Assembly (NCBI GenBank): GCA_013397695.1 | Contig: VYZI01000255.1 | Span: 836,257 to 900,256 of the forward strand | Direction of reading: 5' to 3' | DNA length: 64,000 bases | Origin: Centropus unirufus | Taxonomy: Eukaryota > Chordata > Aves > Cuculiformes > Centropidae | Part shown: in pieces, positions 1-10,262 of the stretch | Numbering within the stretch: the stretch's first letter is position 1 | How the letters are laid out: each line of letters opens with the position of its first letter | Position numbers and translations under genes: made by a program | Notes under the pieces: model-generated | Databases searched by the model: none | Seen by the model: the letters and a program-made list of their open reading frames with translations, nothing else | What the model was told of the DNA's origin: nothing

Positions 1-979
1 ACACATTTTACATCACATTTGCTGTGAGAACTTCCAATCCATTTCCAGCAGCTTGTTAGACTGCAGGTGAAATAATCTTGTCTCTTAGTGCCTAGGCACA
101 GCTATGACGCTTCCCATTGTACCTTCCTTAGGAGAGACTGGTTAATGGGAAAGACGAAAGTTCATCTGCTTTGTCTTCTATTTCTTAGTGCATGATAAAT
201 GGACCCCAGGTTAATTACATAGGTTTGCTGTCTGAGGAGGAAAGATAGCTCTGTATGTTAATCAAGAATCCACAGACAGGTCATTTCATACATTTTTACT
301 GTAAAATAGCATTTGTTTTTTCTGTTATCAGCCCTTTCTTCCAGTAGTGCAGATACTGCAATAATTTGGAATTGAAGCTTTCCTGTGTTACCTGGTGTCA
401 TTTAACCTCACTTGAGCTTGTTTATTTGTACAGAAAGTGGGGGAAATGGTGCTTATCTTTCTCATAAGGCTGTCAGGATGCTTTTATTGTATAAAGCCTA
501 AGAAAAACCTTGGGAACCTTGGCTAGAAGGGATAACAGAAACTGTTAGTTTATTCATATTAGTTATGGATTTTTTTTTTAATGTCAATCTATTTGAGTAG
601 AATTTGTAGGATCATTTTGTCTTTCCAAGGAGACACCCAGATATTTTTCTTCTGTTGAAAGAAGCATTCATTTGCTTTCCAAAACTAAACTTTTTTTCAC
701 ATACTCTTCTCATTAACCCCACAGCCAAAAAAAGCACATATGTGAAAAAAGCAGGCAACAAGGCTATTCTTATACTTTGTTTTTTTTCTAAGGAACTGAT
801 ACAATTTAGAGTGGGTTTTTGCATGAAATTGAAAGCTAAAGAGGAAAAGATGGCAGCGGTATAGTTGAAACTGTTCAATGTATTTATCTTGTAGTAAAGC
901 AAAGTAAAAAAAAAAATAAAAATTTCAAGTTTCTTATGCTGAAATTCTAGAAACACAGGTGATGTTCCTGTTCAGGTGG

Positions 980-998
980 TGACTCACTGCATGACTCA
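980..998 (+). promoter_or_regulatory. Pair of AP-1-like heptamers
   Basis: The heptamer TGACTCA occurs at 980-986 and again at 992-998, a 12-bp phase, each followed by CT. TGACTCA is the established binding site for Jun/Fos and related bZIP dimers. The pair lies in a GC-richer patch of otherwise AT-rich DNA. No promoter or transcript is visible nearby, so a distal enhancer role would be inference. A short tandem duplication by chance would look the same. Confidence 0.25.
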
Positions 999-2307
999 CT
1001 CTGAAGTTGTGGTTGTCTTTTGGAACAGATGCCGGGTGCACATGTTTTGATCTGCGCTCTGTGGGGACGTGTCTGCACATGTGGGGGATGGGGGTGTGAT
1101 AGCTCACAAGCCTGGCAGCTCAGTGTCGTGCATTTTTGCATGTGCTTGGGGGCCTATATTTAGAGTGCAAAGATAAGGTCCAGACAACCCATCTGCATTA
1201 CAAGGTAGACACACAATAAAGGGAGATTCCAGATAGGGTTTACAGGTACAAAAGGATAGGTCGTCTCAGTTACTTTGTTTCAAATTTCCATTGTAGGTAG
1301 ACACTAAGAATCCAACTCTTAAAATATTGCCATCTAATTCTCCAGATGCTTTAAGTCCACAAGTATCCATGTTTCTAATGTTAAGTATTGCTCAGGTATT
1401 TAAAGTTTTTTTTCCTCGTAAGTACTGGCCTCTACAGAAGTTCAGAAGTTCGGCAATTATTTCACATCAAGCCCCATAAAGATTTAAAAAGTGGTGTTTC
1501 TCAGAAGGAATTCAGCCAGTAGGCATTTACAGTATCACGACTAGATACTTTTTTTTTTTTTTATGCAGATGCTCAAGGATTAGCATTCAAGAGGAAAGAA
1601 TTTGGTTCTGCCTCTTCGGCTGATGGGAACTGTAAGATGGAAAGAGGATGGAAGGAGGGTCACAGAGATGGAAAGGAGGAAACTTTTTTAAGGGTTTGCC
1701 TAGATGGCTACCTATTCACTGAGTTTATTTCTCTAGATTTTGGACTGGTCCCTTGCATTGAGGCAATTAAATTAACCTGAAGGAAGCTCTTACTACTTGG
1801 TTCACATAGTAATATGCAATGTTATGATATTCTTTCTAAACACTTCTCTTCATTATGAAAAGTTTAGACTTGTTTAGTCATGTAAAAGTAGGAAAGGAAA
1901 GAGGAACATAAACGCTGCTCATTTTTTGAGTGGTAGAACCAGATGGTATGGAAGTAGAAACTACTGTTTCTCAGGACATTAAATAGCATTCCAACTGATA
2001 TAAATGTCCAAACACAATGGTCTGAGTAGATAAAAGGAATAAGAAAACTCAGTATCAACAAAGACAAAAACCCTACATGCCTGTATTTATTGACTGCTGT
2101 TGTCTATGAAAGCCTGGTTCTGGGAAAAAAGCCTACTACATCCAAAAAATCCCAAACACATGTGCTAGTGTCCTGTCTCCAAAGAAACACATGGAATTCT
2201 GTCATTTCAGTGAAATAATAAATTCACCCAAATTTTGTTAAAATATGCGGGAACACAAAATATACTGGATAGTATCTTGGTCTGGCTGAAAGTAGTGGGA
2301 TAAGTTC

Positions 2308-2337
2308 CACAAAATTCTACCAAAAATTAATTTTGTG
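2308..2337. repeat. Inverted repeat, 9-bp perfect arms
   Basis: CACAAAATT at 2308-2316 is the exact reverse complement of AATTTTGTG at 2329-2337, with a 12-nt loop. The arms are AT-rich and no pairing continues outside them. At this length it could easily be chance. Confidence 0.4.
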
Positions 2338-3276
2338 ATGAACAGAACATACTCTTGCTATAGAAAGCACAAATAAAGAAGTATTGGGAGTAGATGCTTG
2401 TCATTAGGATGGCTTTATTCGTGTTGTATTTGATTCAGTAATAAGATGAAGTACAGTTATAAATACCGCATGGGTCCTCGGAATTAGCAGAATCATGTAT
2501 GGAGACTGGAAGAAAGGGTCCACAGAGAAGAAGTTTCCTAAAGTTTCTTCAGCTGATCTCCTATTGGGCTGCTACAGTCCTGGAGAATAGACTGATCAGA
2601 CTATGCCTGTGTCTGCAGTATTTGTGGCTAGTAATAAAAATGGCAAGATTCAAACAAGTGCTCACTGATCTTTTTCATGATAAAAGCAGGAGATTCCATC
2701 TTTGAGAGTAAGAGTGGAATCTCAACTTTCTTACAAAAGCTATGAGAAGGATTTAAGGTTTATTCAAGGAGAAGAGAAACAGAAACAGTAGCTCATAGTA
2801 TCTGGGGAAATATTTTTGTTTCATGTCTGGTTTGTGTCTGTGATGGTTTTTTATTATTAATATAAGCTCACTAATAGAAATTGCATTGATTGTTTGCATA
2901 GCAGTTTAATTATGGGAGAGAAAGGCTGGTAGGGAAATGGTTTCCCAAAGGAAACCAAAGGATTCAAGATTTTCATATGACTGAATGTATTATTTTCTTT
3001 TAATTCAGACAGTTTTTATGCCTTCAGTAATGTAATTTAACTAAAGGTCATGCTGCAAGTCTGGTTCAAGAAGTGAACAATGCACATTCCAAGCTGATTA
3101 CATCCACTTGCATCTTTTCAAATTACACCCACTTTAGGTGCTAAGATTCAGATACAATGGAAGGCAATATTTCCCTTCAGAGATTGCAATCACTGGCGAT
3201 TTTGCCTATTCATATGGAATATCAGGCTCAGCGAGGTGCTGTCCTGAAACATGCTGCACAGTTCAGAATGCCAAAT

Positions 3277-3297
3277 TGACTCAGCTCCTGCAGGAGC
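3277..3297. promoter_or_regulatory. MARE-half site abutting a 14-bp palindrome
   Basis: TGACTCAGC at 3277-3285 matches the core and one flank of the Maf recognition element. It overlaps a perfect 14-bp palindrome, GCTCCTGCAGGAGC, at 3284-3297. The surrounding 3140-3420 is GC-richer than its neighbours. Factor identity is inferred from motif alone and no nearby transcription start is recognisable. Confidence 0.2.
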
Positions 3298-3429
3298 CAA
3301 TATTGTAGAGCTGGCGGGTGTTTGGCATGTTACAGGGCAAGTAGTGAAATTACATTTTAGGATTTTTTCCTTGTAATTACATTGCCTCCTGGGAACTCTA
3401 AATTTTCTTTTTTCTTTTTCCTCTTGCAG

Positions 3430-3632
3430 GAGTTATTCATGAGAGAGCTACGTGTAAACGGGTTCTCATTTTATGAATGCTTCACTTGTCATCAACGTGA
3501 TACTTGTAATTATATACACGGCTGTATATATAGTACCTATTGTAGCTCTACTTATTATGAACTGCTTTCTCTCTGAAGGAAAAATACAACAGAGAAAGAG
3601 CTGATCAATTCATCTTCTTCTGCTAGAGGGAA
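3430..3632 (+). other. Weak noncoding exon candidate
   Basis: A long pyrimidine tract ending in CTCTTGCAG stands at 3421-3429, and a GTAAGT donor-like hexamer begins at 3633, bounding 203 bp. The segment does not stay open in one frame to the donor: the frame entering from upstream stops at 3576. It could therefore only be a noncoding or terminal exon. Isolated splice-like signals are frequent in AT-rich intergenic DNA, so this is a low-grade prediction. Confidence 0.12.
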
Positions 3633-3885
3633 GTAAGTGCTCAGAATTACCTCCAAAATGTACTCTTCATGATTTAGAGAAACTAAAATCTTCACAGACC
3701 CTGTCATAGTCACAGTTTAGTGTGAGATTTGCTGTAGTAGGTCTATAATATTCAGCAGCATTTTCCAGCACAAAATCAATTTCTCACATTGATAGGGCTA
3801 ATTATTTTTATATGATAAACATAATTAATTTGATGCAGTTTCAACTAGATACCTGGTAGAAGGATTGAATTAAGTTAACTCTTAA

Positions 3886-3945
3886 CTCTACAAAGGGATC
3901 TGAGGCTCTACAGAGGGATCTGAGGCTCTATAAAGGGATCTGAAC
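3886..3945 (+). repeat. Three tandem copies of a 20-bp unit at a CR1 edge
   Basis: Copies lie at 3886-3905, 3906-3925 and 3926-3945, each containing a CTCTA(C/T)A(A/G)AGGGATCTGA core. The third copy continues directly into CR1 sequence (GAACAGGCT…). The unit matches the CR1 interval that normally reads as 'agggacctggacaggct'. The triplication therefore arose from CR1 sequence at or after insertion. Confidence 0.8.
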
Positions 3946-4717
3946 AGGCTGGGTCATTGGGCTGAGACCAATGGGATGAGGTTTAACAAGGCCAAGTGCT
4001 GAGTCCTGCACTTAGGACACAACAACCCCAGGCAGCGCTACAGGTTTGGGGAAGAATGGCTGGAAAGCTGCCTGGAGGAGAAGGAGCTGGGGATGTTGTT
4101 TGACAGCCGAATGAGCATGAGCCAGCAGTGTGTCTAGGTGGCCAAGAAAGACAATAGCATCTTGGCTTGCATCAGAAATAGGAAGTGTTTCTGGCCCTCT
4201 ACTTGGCACTGGTAAGGCCACACCTTGAATATTGAGTTCAGTTTTGGGCAAGAAAGACATTGAGGATTCTTGAGCGTGTCCAGAGAAGCAGGTGAAAGGT
4301 CTGGAGAACAAGTCTTAGGAGGAGAAGCTGAAGGAAATGGGATTGTTTAGGCTGGAGAAGAGGAGGCTGAGGGGAGACCTTATCACTGTCTAACTGTCTA
4401 ACTACCTGAAAGGAGGCTGTTGAGAGGTGGATGTTGGTCTCTTCTCCCAGGTGGTCGGCCATTGGACGAGAGGAAATGGCCTCAAGCTGTGCCAGGGGAG
4501 GTTCAGATCTGATATCAGGAAAAATTTCTTCACCTAAACAGTTCTCCTGTCCTGGAACAGGCTGCCCAGGGAGGTAGTTGAGTCACCCCTGCAGGTATTT
4601 AAAGATGGGTAGATTAAATGCTTAGAGATATGATTTAGTAGTGGACAGGTACCGTTGGGCTTGATGATTTCAAAGGTCTTTTTCAGCCTTGTGATTCTAC
4701 GTTTCTATGAACTTTTC
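3886..4717 (+). mobile_element. CR1 LINE fragment, plus strand (ORF2 C-terminal part and 3' end)
   Basis: This matches the terminal part of avian CR1. It starts in the region encoding the end of the reverse transcriptase and C-terminal domain (translation resembles …GMRFNKAKC…, then EEWLESC, then SQQC). It continues through the hallmark ggctggagaagaggaggctgaggg-type block near 4350 and the 'gaacaggctgcccagggagg' block near 4556. It ends in a degenerate gattctacg/tttctatga tail at about 4697-4711. It is dead: a TAG replaces the usual CAG codon at about 4134, several short deletions break the frame (for example around 4248, where the 'cccctcactac' stretch is missing), and the 5' 3-4 kb of a full element is absent, as usual for CR1. 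No target-site duplication is visible. CR1 normally moves by target-primed reverse transcription, and this copy cannot. I cannot name the subfamily from memory. Confidence 0.95.
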
Positions 4718-5701
4718 CACTGAGAATTCTACTTTCGAATCAGAGTTTTATCCACAGATAACAATTTTTATGGATGGTATATGCTGAAATTCTTAAGTAT
4801 CTCAGTCTCTTACTTCTGCCCATAACCCTTTCTATCTCCTCAGGAGCAGATGACCAAGGTTTCTGAGGCTGTTTGGAAGCTGGGGTCTGATGGATCTGAT
4901 TCTGCTCAGGGGGAAGGGGACTCTGAGCTCAGTCATACCACCACACGGAAGCACCAATGTAATGCGCTGTTTGGCATTTGCACCCACTGAGTATAAAGCC
5001 AGGATTTATAAGATAATAATAAAGATTCTGCTTTTAAAAGTAAAGTCACTCCTTTCAAAGTAAAAAATCCTATGCTATGAATGTTATATCCCTTCCTTCG
5101 TCACAGTCAAGATGGTTTGCTCCTTTTTGAGTCATATGTTAGTCATCCTTGTTTGGGGGATGTGGGGATAGGGATCTTTTAGCAAAAGAGTTTTGTTTTA
5201 TTTATGAGGGAGAAATTATTATTATCAACAACAGCTCATAGTGTTGCAGTATAATAATTTTATGTTATTATCTATAGTGCCTGAAAGTAGTAGAGGCTTA
5301 AAAGAAATCTTCAGAGCTTGTACCTTGAAATTGCAGTACCTTATAATTTCAGTACCTTGAAATTCAACGCCAGCAATCATAAAGGTCCCCAGACAATCAC
5401 AATAGATTCAGAAAGCTCAGAAAAAGCTGGCCAACACACCTACAGTGTATCAGAAACTGCAAAATGATTCCTACAATAAACAAATTTCAAATGTTTCCAT
5501 AAAACAAGTCAAAAGCATAAAACTCACATAACATCAGAGTAGGAAAGACCAAGGTCATGAGACCATCAGGGAGTTTGTTAGGATCTTGGGAAATACTTCA
5601 TGTTTCCACTGTGTAGAGGAACAAATTATTCCTTGTGCTTGGCACACTGAGCACAGGAATAGATTTGAAAGATGCTATTAAGGTCTGTTCTCAGCATTTT
5701 T
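4718..5701. other. Unique noncoding DNA between two CR1 copies
   Basis: No gene is seen. The section from about 4840 to 5040 is a little GC-richer and less random than its flanks. A 16-bp unit is repeated three times at 5321-5368. The rest is ordinary AT-rich sequence. Confidence 0.6.
5321..5368. repeat. Minisatellite, 3 x 16 bp
   Basis: Copies at 5321-5336, 5337-5352 and 5353-5368 all begin TACCTT and share an AAATT/AATTT core. Copy 1 and copy 3 are closest at the 5' half. No reading frame or repeat family explains them, so they look like a local slippage or duplication product. Confidence 0.75.
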
Positions 5702-5915
5702 ATTGAATCATAGAACCACCAGGTTACAAAAGACCTATAAGATCATCAAATCCAACCATATTTGTCTACCACTAAACCATATACCTAAACACCTCATCCA
5801 CCCGTCTTTTAAATACATCCGGGATGGTGACTCCAGCATCTCCCTGAGCAGCCTCTGCCAACACCTGATGCCCCTTTCGGTGAAAAATTTTTTCCTAATG
5901 TCCAATCTGATCAAT
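5702..5915 (-). mobile_element. CR1 LINE 3'-end fragment, minus strand
   Basis: Read on the plus strand, this starts as the reverse complement of a CR1 tail (…tcatagaaccaccaggttacaa). It continues with the standard blocks 'agatcatcaaatccaacca', 'ctcatccacccgtctttta' and 'gggatggtgactccagcat', and finishes at 'ttcctaatgtccaatctga'. The element's 3' end is therefore at 5702, and it is 5'-truncated near 5915, leaving only about 210 bp. It is noncoding, with roughly 15-20% divergence by eye from the consensus I remember. The opposite orientation to the 3886-4717 copy shows an independent insertion. Confidence 0.92.
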
Positions 5916-8861
5916 TTTCTTATTTTCTTTGTAAGTTTTATGCTACCTCTGTGAAACTATTCTATGACTCAATCTACCATGTTACTATATACCATAATTT
6001 ATATTGATATAAAATAAGCTTATAATCAAAGACTGCAAGGGGTGCACTTGAAAACATAGCCAGCTTTTAGTAAGTGCAGGGATGATCTGTATCCTTTTAA
6101 CGTATGAATAATTTATTTACCATATTGATGTTTGAGAAAGTTAGAAATCAGTATCCATCCAGAGAGCACGTGTGACATGATATGATAAACGGGTGTTCAA
6201 AACTGCTTTGCTTTCATTAAAAAAAATCTTATAAATCTTAATGGAACATTGACGCGATGAAGCCAAAGGCATTTGGTTCAGCAACTCTGTCTTGTGACCA
6301 AGAATTGTTGGGGATCTTAGTGCCATCTAGTGATGTCCGGCGGGAATTGAAATGCAGGTATCTTCACAGTATTGCATACGCGTTATGAACTTATCCTGTA
6401 ATAAAAAACTCTCCTCGATCAGCATTACCCCAATATTTTTCATAAAAATAACTCCTAAATTATTTCTTTTTCATGGATAATATCAGAAATCACATATATA
6501 TCAGTCGTAGCTGCTTCTAGACAAAAGCTTATTGAACTATAAAATGCAGAAAATTCTGATGGGAAAGCAAGGGAGTAATTATAGCAGCCTTGAAAAAGAA
6601 CAGAAAAATGGTGAATACCATTTAAATTAAATACCAAAATTAAAGTGATGAATCTGCCAGATTTGAACTATCTAAAATGGAAGCTAGTGATGTATGTTCT
6701 TGGTGGCCCATTAAAAAAGGAGACAGCAGCTAGCCGCTGGCTTTGTGTCGCACAGCTCTGGGGTTTCTGATCATCCCTCCCCTCCCCTTCTCTGCCCTGT
6801 AGCATATACACATAGCTATATATTCATAGGCTCTTTGTAAAAGGCAGATTTATAGAAAAGTTGATTGAAGAGAATGTCTTTGGAGAAACATTCAAGGTCC
6901 AATCCATAGGAAAGGGATTTATCTTCCACAACCAACCCGAGAAACCCTGAGGTTCCAGCCTTTGTTGGTGACAGTCACGTGTTGTACTCAAGGCCTATCT
7001 TTAAAACATATAATGGCTGGTTTTGATGTAGATTCTCTTTTTCTCTGGATTTTCTTGTCAATAGCTGAAACCCCTTAATTTTAGTATGGGAAAAATAAAT
7101 ACATTTCAACATTTAGTTTCAGCATATGAAACCTCTCTATTGACTAGTTTTGACTGCAATGTTAATGTGTCTGATTGTCAACCAGATCTTTTCTGAAATA
7201 TTAGTAGAATTAGAGTCTTATCTTCAGGTCTTAGGCATAAATAATCCTTTACCGACTGTCATTAAAGCACATATGAAACGTGAATTCCTGTCTCAGCAGT
7301 GTGCACAGTCGAAATCCAGAGTGCAACTGCACTCAAGCGGGTGCACTAAACAAATGGAAAAGGTTTTTGGAAGACATAAAAAGATGCTAAAAGTGGGTCT
7401 GTTTGGATTGTGGGGGCTGACAGACACAGGTTTGATCTGCCCTTGCTCAGAACTAATAGAGCTCTTGTCCAAATGCCAAGCTGAGCCAAGCTAACCTGCT
7501 TCAGTACCATCCTACAGCTGCTTGAATATCTGGCCTCTGCAGGGCAAAAGAAACAGGAGGATGACTGAACCCCTTGGTCAAGACATGCCCTCTACAAAAG
7601 CTGCATAAACTATACAGTTTTGGGTCTTGGTGCAAAAAAGGAATATACAAGCAAGACCTTGCTACCATTGTTACATTTGAACTGTATATCAGCCCAATCT
7701 GCTTAAACACGACACTGAAAAGGAGCTAATTTAATAAATACTTCCTGGGAGAGGGGGCTGCTTAATATAGAACACTTGGAGGAAAAAACACCACTTTCCC
7801 CCTGGATCACCTAAACCTCACTGATGGGCCAGGGTCACAGCACCCAAGTAGGCAAACTGTGAAACTGTGAGAGCGAGGGGAATTTAAAAGATGTTTATAT
7901 CTCTTTTATCTGCCAGATGAAATTGTGAGAGAAGCAGAATGAATACTCAGTGTTAACACAAAGAAAGATTGTACTAAGGGGTTTTTTTTTACAAAAATCG
8001 CACATGATCAATCCAATTTTGCCTTTTGAGTGACTGCCTTTGGATGTGTTTTATGACTTAGAATAATCATTCATGACATAGCCCAAATTTCATCCACAGC
8101 ATTGCATGTTGAAACTGTCTGAGCATTAGATAAATTGGGCTTCAGAGTCCCAAAACATATAGGAGAAGCAGTTCAGATCATTCAGCAAAACTCCCCTATG
8201 ACAACAGGACGAAAAAAACCTGATGACTTTCTATTTCTAGCTTCCAAGACAGCAACCATGACTCAAAAGAGACTCTTTTATCTCTGATCTGAGGGGATTG
8301 TATTCCTCTCTCTCAGAAGTAGTCCTCATTCTGATATGTGCTAAATTATTGCAACTCCCAGCTGATCTTGAAGATAAACTGGGATCTGAAATAAAATTTA
8401 GTGCCTGAATTGCACAGCCTTCAGGCAGTGCAGCCCAGCAGCAGCATGAACAGCATGGTTCCAGTCCTTATCTTGATCTTTGAAGCTAGTAAAAATCTAG
8501 GTCAGCCTATCAGAAAGACTGAATCTTCCTTCATGACCTTTGTAGTATATGCAATATCTCTAATTCAGAAGGAAAGGGAAGGGGTTGGGGAGAACATCCC
8601 AATTTCCTTCCTAAAACTTGATCACTGACAAACTCTAGCAGCAGTTATAATAAGAATTATCATCAAGCTGTGTCAGAACACATAACAGTAAAGAGGATCA
8701 TGCTTACTGACAGCTATAATGGAAATGTTAATATTTTTGGAGAAAGTGCCCAGTTTATTTTTGGGAACCTGCTAATTTTCCTGCTGCTCCAAGCTCCCCC
8801 TGAGACACTCTATCTCCCGAAGCAGAGGAAGGTGCAGAGACTGCCTCTCCTCCAGTCTTCC

Positions 8862-8891
8862 GTGGTAAGAGAGACTCTCCCTCCTTACCAC
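8862..8891. repeat. Inverted repeat, 8-bp perfect arms
   Basis: GTGGTAAG at 8862-8869 pairs exactly with CTTACCAC at 8884-8891. The 14-nt loop itself contains GAGA-C-TCTC (8871-8879), which can form a small inner stem. This may be chance. Confidence 0.35.
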
Positions 8892-9480
8892 ACTGCAACT
8901 GTAGTTCATTCAAGACAACTCTCAGCTTCCCTTCTCCCTTCTAGACTGAGGAAAATGCTGGAAAGAGCAGAATGGCCTGTGCAAAACATGGCACAAGGCT
9001 AGCTATGGAGACCACAATACTGAGAAAATATCAGAATCCAGGTTCCTCAGGGGTGTCTGGTAGTAGGTTAGCATTGACATAGTACAGCAGCTTCTCTACG
9101 TTGTCTTTCTGTGACTCCAGGCTGAGGTCTGTGTGGTGTGACATGGGTACCAGCTTTATTCAAGTGTGTCGTGCTAGTCAGGAATGCAAATACAGCTCAT
9201 TCTCCTGTCACAAGGAGGACAGAAACAAGCAGTGAAGGCAGCCTCATTTAATCTGCAGTGCTCCTGAACACCCATTAGCACCTGAAAGAAGTCCCTGAAA
9301 TGAGGTAAATACAGGCAGCTGCTGTGAGTGCAGCAGAGGGGTGCAATTGTCCTTTTATATGAACGACTTGGTACTAGAGTTGGTTTATGCATTAATGTTT
9401 CATCAGGATTAGCATCTGGTGAAACTCAGAAATTTATCAAATCCCATTAAGCTTTGTAATTAACTTTCAACCTGTTGCAG

Positions 9481-9520
9481 CCAATCACAGCTGCTAAGAT
9501 AAGCCTCCTATCATTTGCAT
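9481..9520 (+). promoter_or_regulatory. Motif cluster: CCAAT, E-box, GATA, octamer
   Basis: Within 40 bp are CCAAT (9481-9485), the E-box CAGCTG (9488-9493), AGATAAG, a GATA-factor site (9497-9503), and ATTTGCAT, a perfect POU octamer (9513-9520). The motifs do not overlap and are spaced 2-9 bp apart. Such clustering is typical of enhancers. Each motif singly is common in 64 kb, so only the grouping is notable. No target gene is visible in the window. Confidence 0.3.
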
Positions 9521-9557
9521 GATGTAGATTTTTTTCAGCAGTTCATGAAGAAGTCAG

Positions 9558-9581
9558 GATTTCAGAAGTGATTTCAGAAGG
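9558..9581. repeat. Tandem duplication, 2 x 12 bp
   Basis: GATTTCAGAAGT (9558-9569) is followed by GATTTCAGAAGG (9570-9581), with 11 of 12 bases identical. Each copy holds a TTCAGAA string that loosely resembles a STAT half-palindrome, which I do not consider functional evidence. Confidence 0.6.
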
Positions 9582-9754
9582 CAACTCATTAAACTCAACC
9601 ATATTGAGTTCGATTGCTTTCTGAACAGACCAGCATGTCAATGAAGTAAACCTTTTGTGAGTTTGTTGTTTGAGATTAATTAAATTTCATTAGTCTGCTT
9701 CTTGCTTGTTTTCTGAAATCCATGGTAAGCATCCATGAGGTTCATATTCAGAAG

Positions 9755-10262
9755 ATTATGGTGGCTCTGTTGGATCAGACTAAAGGTTCCTATAAATTCA
9801 GTGTCCTGTCACTGATTCTGGCCAAAAGTGGATGCTTAGGAAAGACTATAAGAGCAGGAGGAGCTATGCAATACATTCCCCAAGCACTCCCTGATCTCTA
9901 ACCAGACTCAGGTCTCTTCTAAGCTATATCATTTATATTCTTTTTATCACAGGTGATTTGTTCTTCAGAAACATATCCATCCCCTGAATCTATACTGACT
10001 TTTAACATTCACACCCTTAAGCAAGGAGGTTCATACCTTAACTACACCACATGAGAAGGAAAACAACTCCTTTTGTTTGTTTTGAGTTTGCCTCTTCATA
10101 GTTTCCTTGATACTACCTAACTGCTATACTGGAAGAGAGAATGAACAATCCATCCCTATTTCTCTTCTAATGCCATTCTTCAGTGAGCAGATCTCCTCCC
10201 AGATGCAATCAAAACTTGTGTTCTCTCTTGTATTCTCTCTAGTTCCACCACCTCTGCGTCTG
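9755..10262 (-). mobile_element. Old, diverged CR1/L3-like LINE fragment, minus strand
   Basis: Plus-strand blocks match, in order, a CR1-like family I remember from turtles and crocodilians. These are 'ttggatcagactaaaggt' (9770-9787), then 'cagtgtcctgtcactgattctggccaa' (9800-9826), then a 'gcaaggaggttcataccttaac' block (10021-10042), then 'ctccttttgtttgttttgag' (10067-10086), then a 'gaagagagaatgaacaatccatccctat' block (10131-10158). The order and spacing fit the reverse complement of the element's 3' region. It is far more decayed than the other copies, with no frame and many indels. It is therefore probably an ancient insertion predating the younger bird CR1 bursts. Limits are approximate. 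The family assignment rests on memory of consensus sequence, not on an alignment. Confidence 0.6.
10215..10238. repeat. Tandem duplication, 2 x 12 bp
   Basis: CTTGTGTTCTCT (10215-10226) is followed by CTTGTATTCTCT (10227-10238). It is a simple local duplication in pyrimidine-rich sequence at the edge of the old LINE fragment. Confidence 0.55.

Larger units (their letters stand above)
1..3885. other. Unique noncoding DNA, no gene seen
   Basis: The stretch is AT-rich and single-copy in appearance, with stops in all frames. Short low-complexity tracts include a run of 14 T at 1549-1562 and an A-rich tract around 906-920. A somewhat GC-richer patch lies at 960-1160 and carries two AP-1-like heptamers and a MEF2-like decamer (CTATATTTAG, 1154-1163). 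The part from about 3140 to 3420 also looks less random, with a MARE-like site and a short palindrome. I recognise no repeat family or coding exon, and my view that parts may be conserved noncoding elements is a guess from texture only. Confidence 0.6.
5916..9754. other. Unique noncoding DNA, no gene seen
   Basis: Open frames here reach about 114 codons (7150-7494, from a TTG) but show no recognisable domain. Patches at 6710-6990 are GC-richer and include GTCACGTG (6974-6981), a USF/bHLH-type E-box. A hairpin with 8-bp arms lies at 8862-8891. A cluster of factor motifs is present at 9481-9520. No interspersed repeat is recognised. Confidence 0.6.

Noticed and set aside
4012..4311. 99-codon frame antisense to the plus-strand CR1
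   Set aside because: It is the antisense shadow of CR1 ORF2 sequence. The same pattern recurs at 31293-31544 over the other CR1 copy.
7150..7494. 114-codon frame, plus strand
   Set aside because: Begins at TTG rather than ATG, with no recognisable domain and no splice context.
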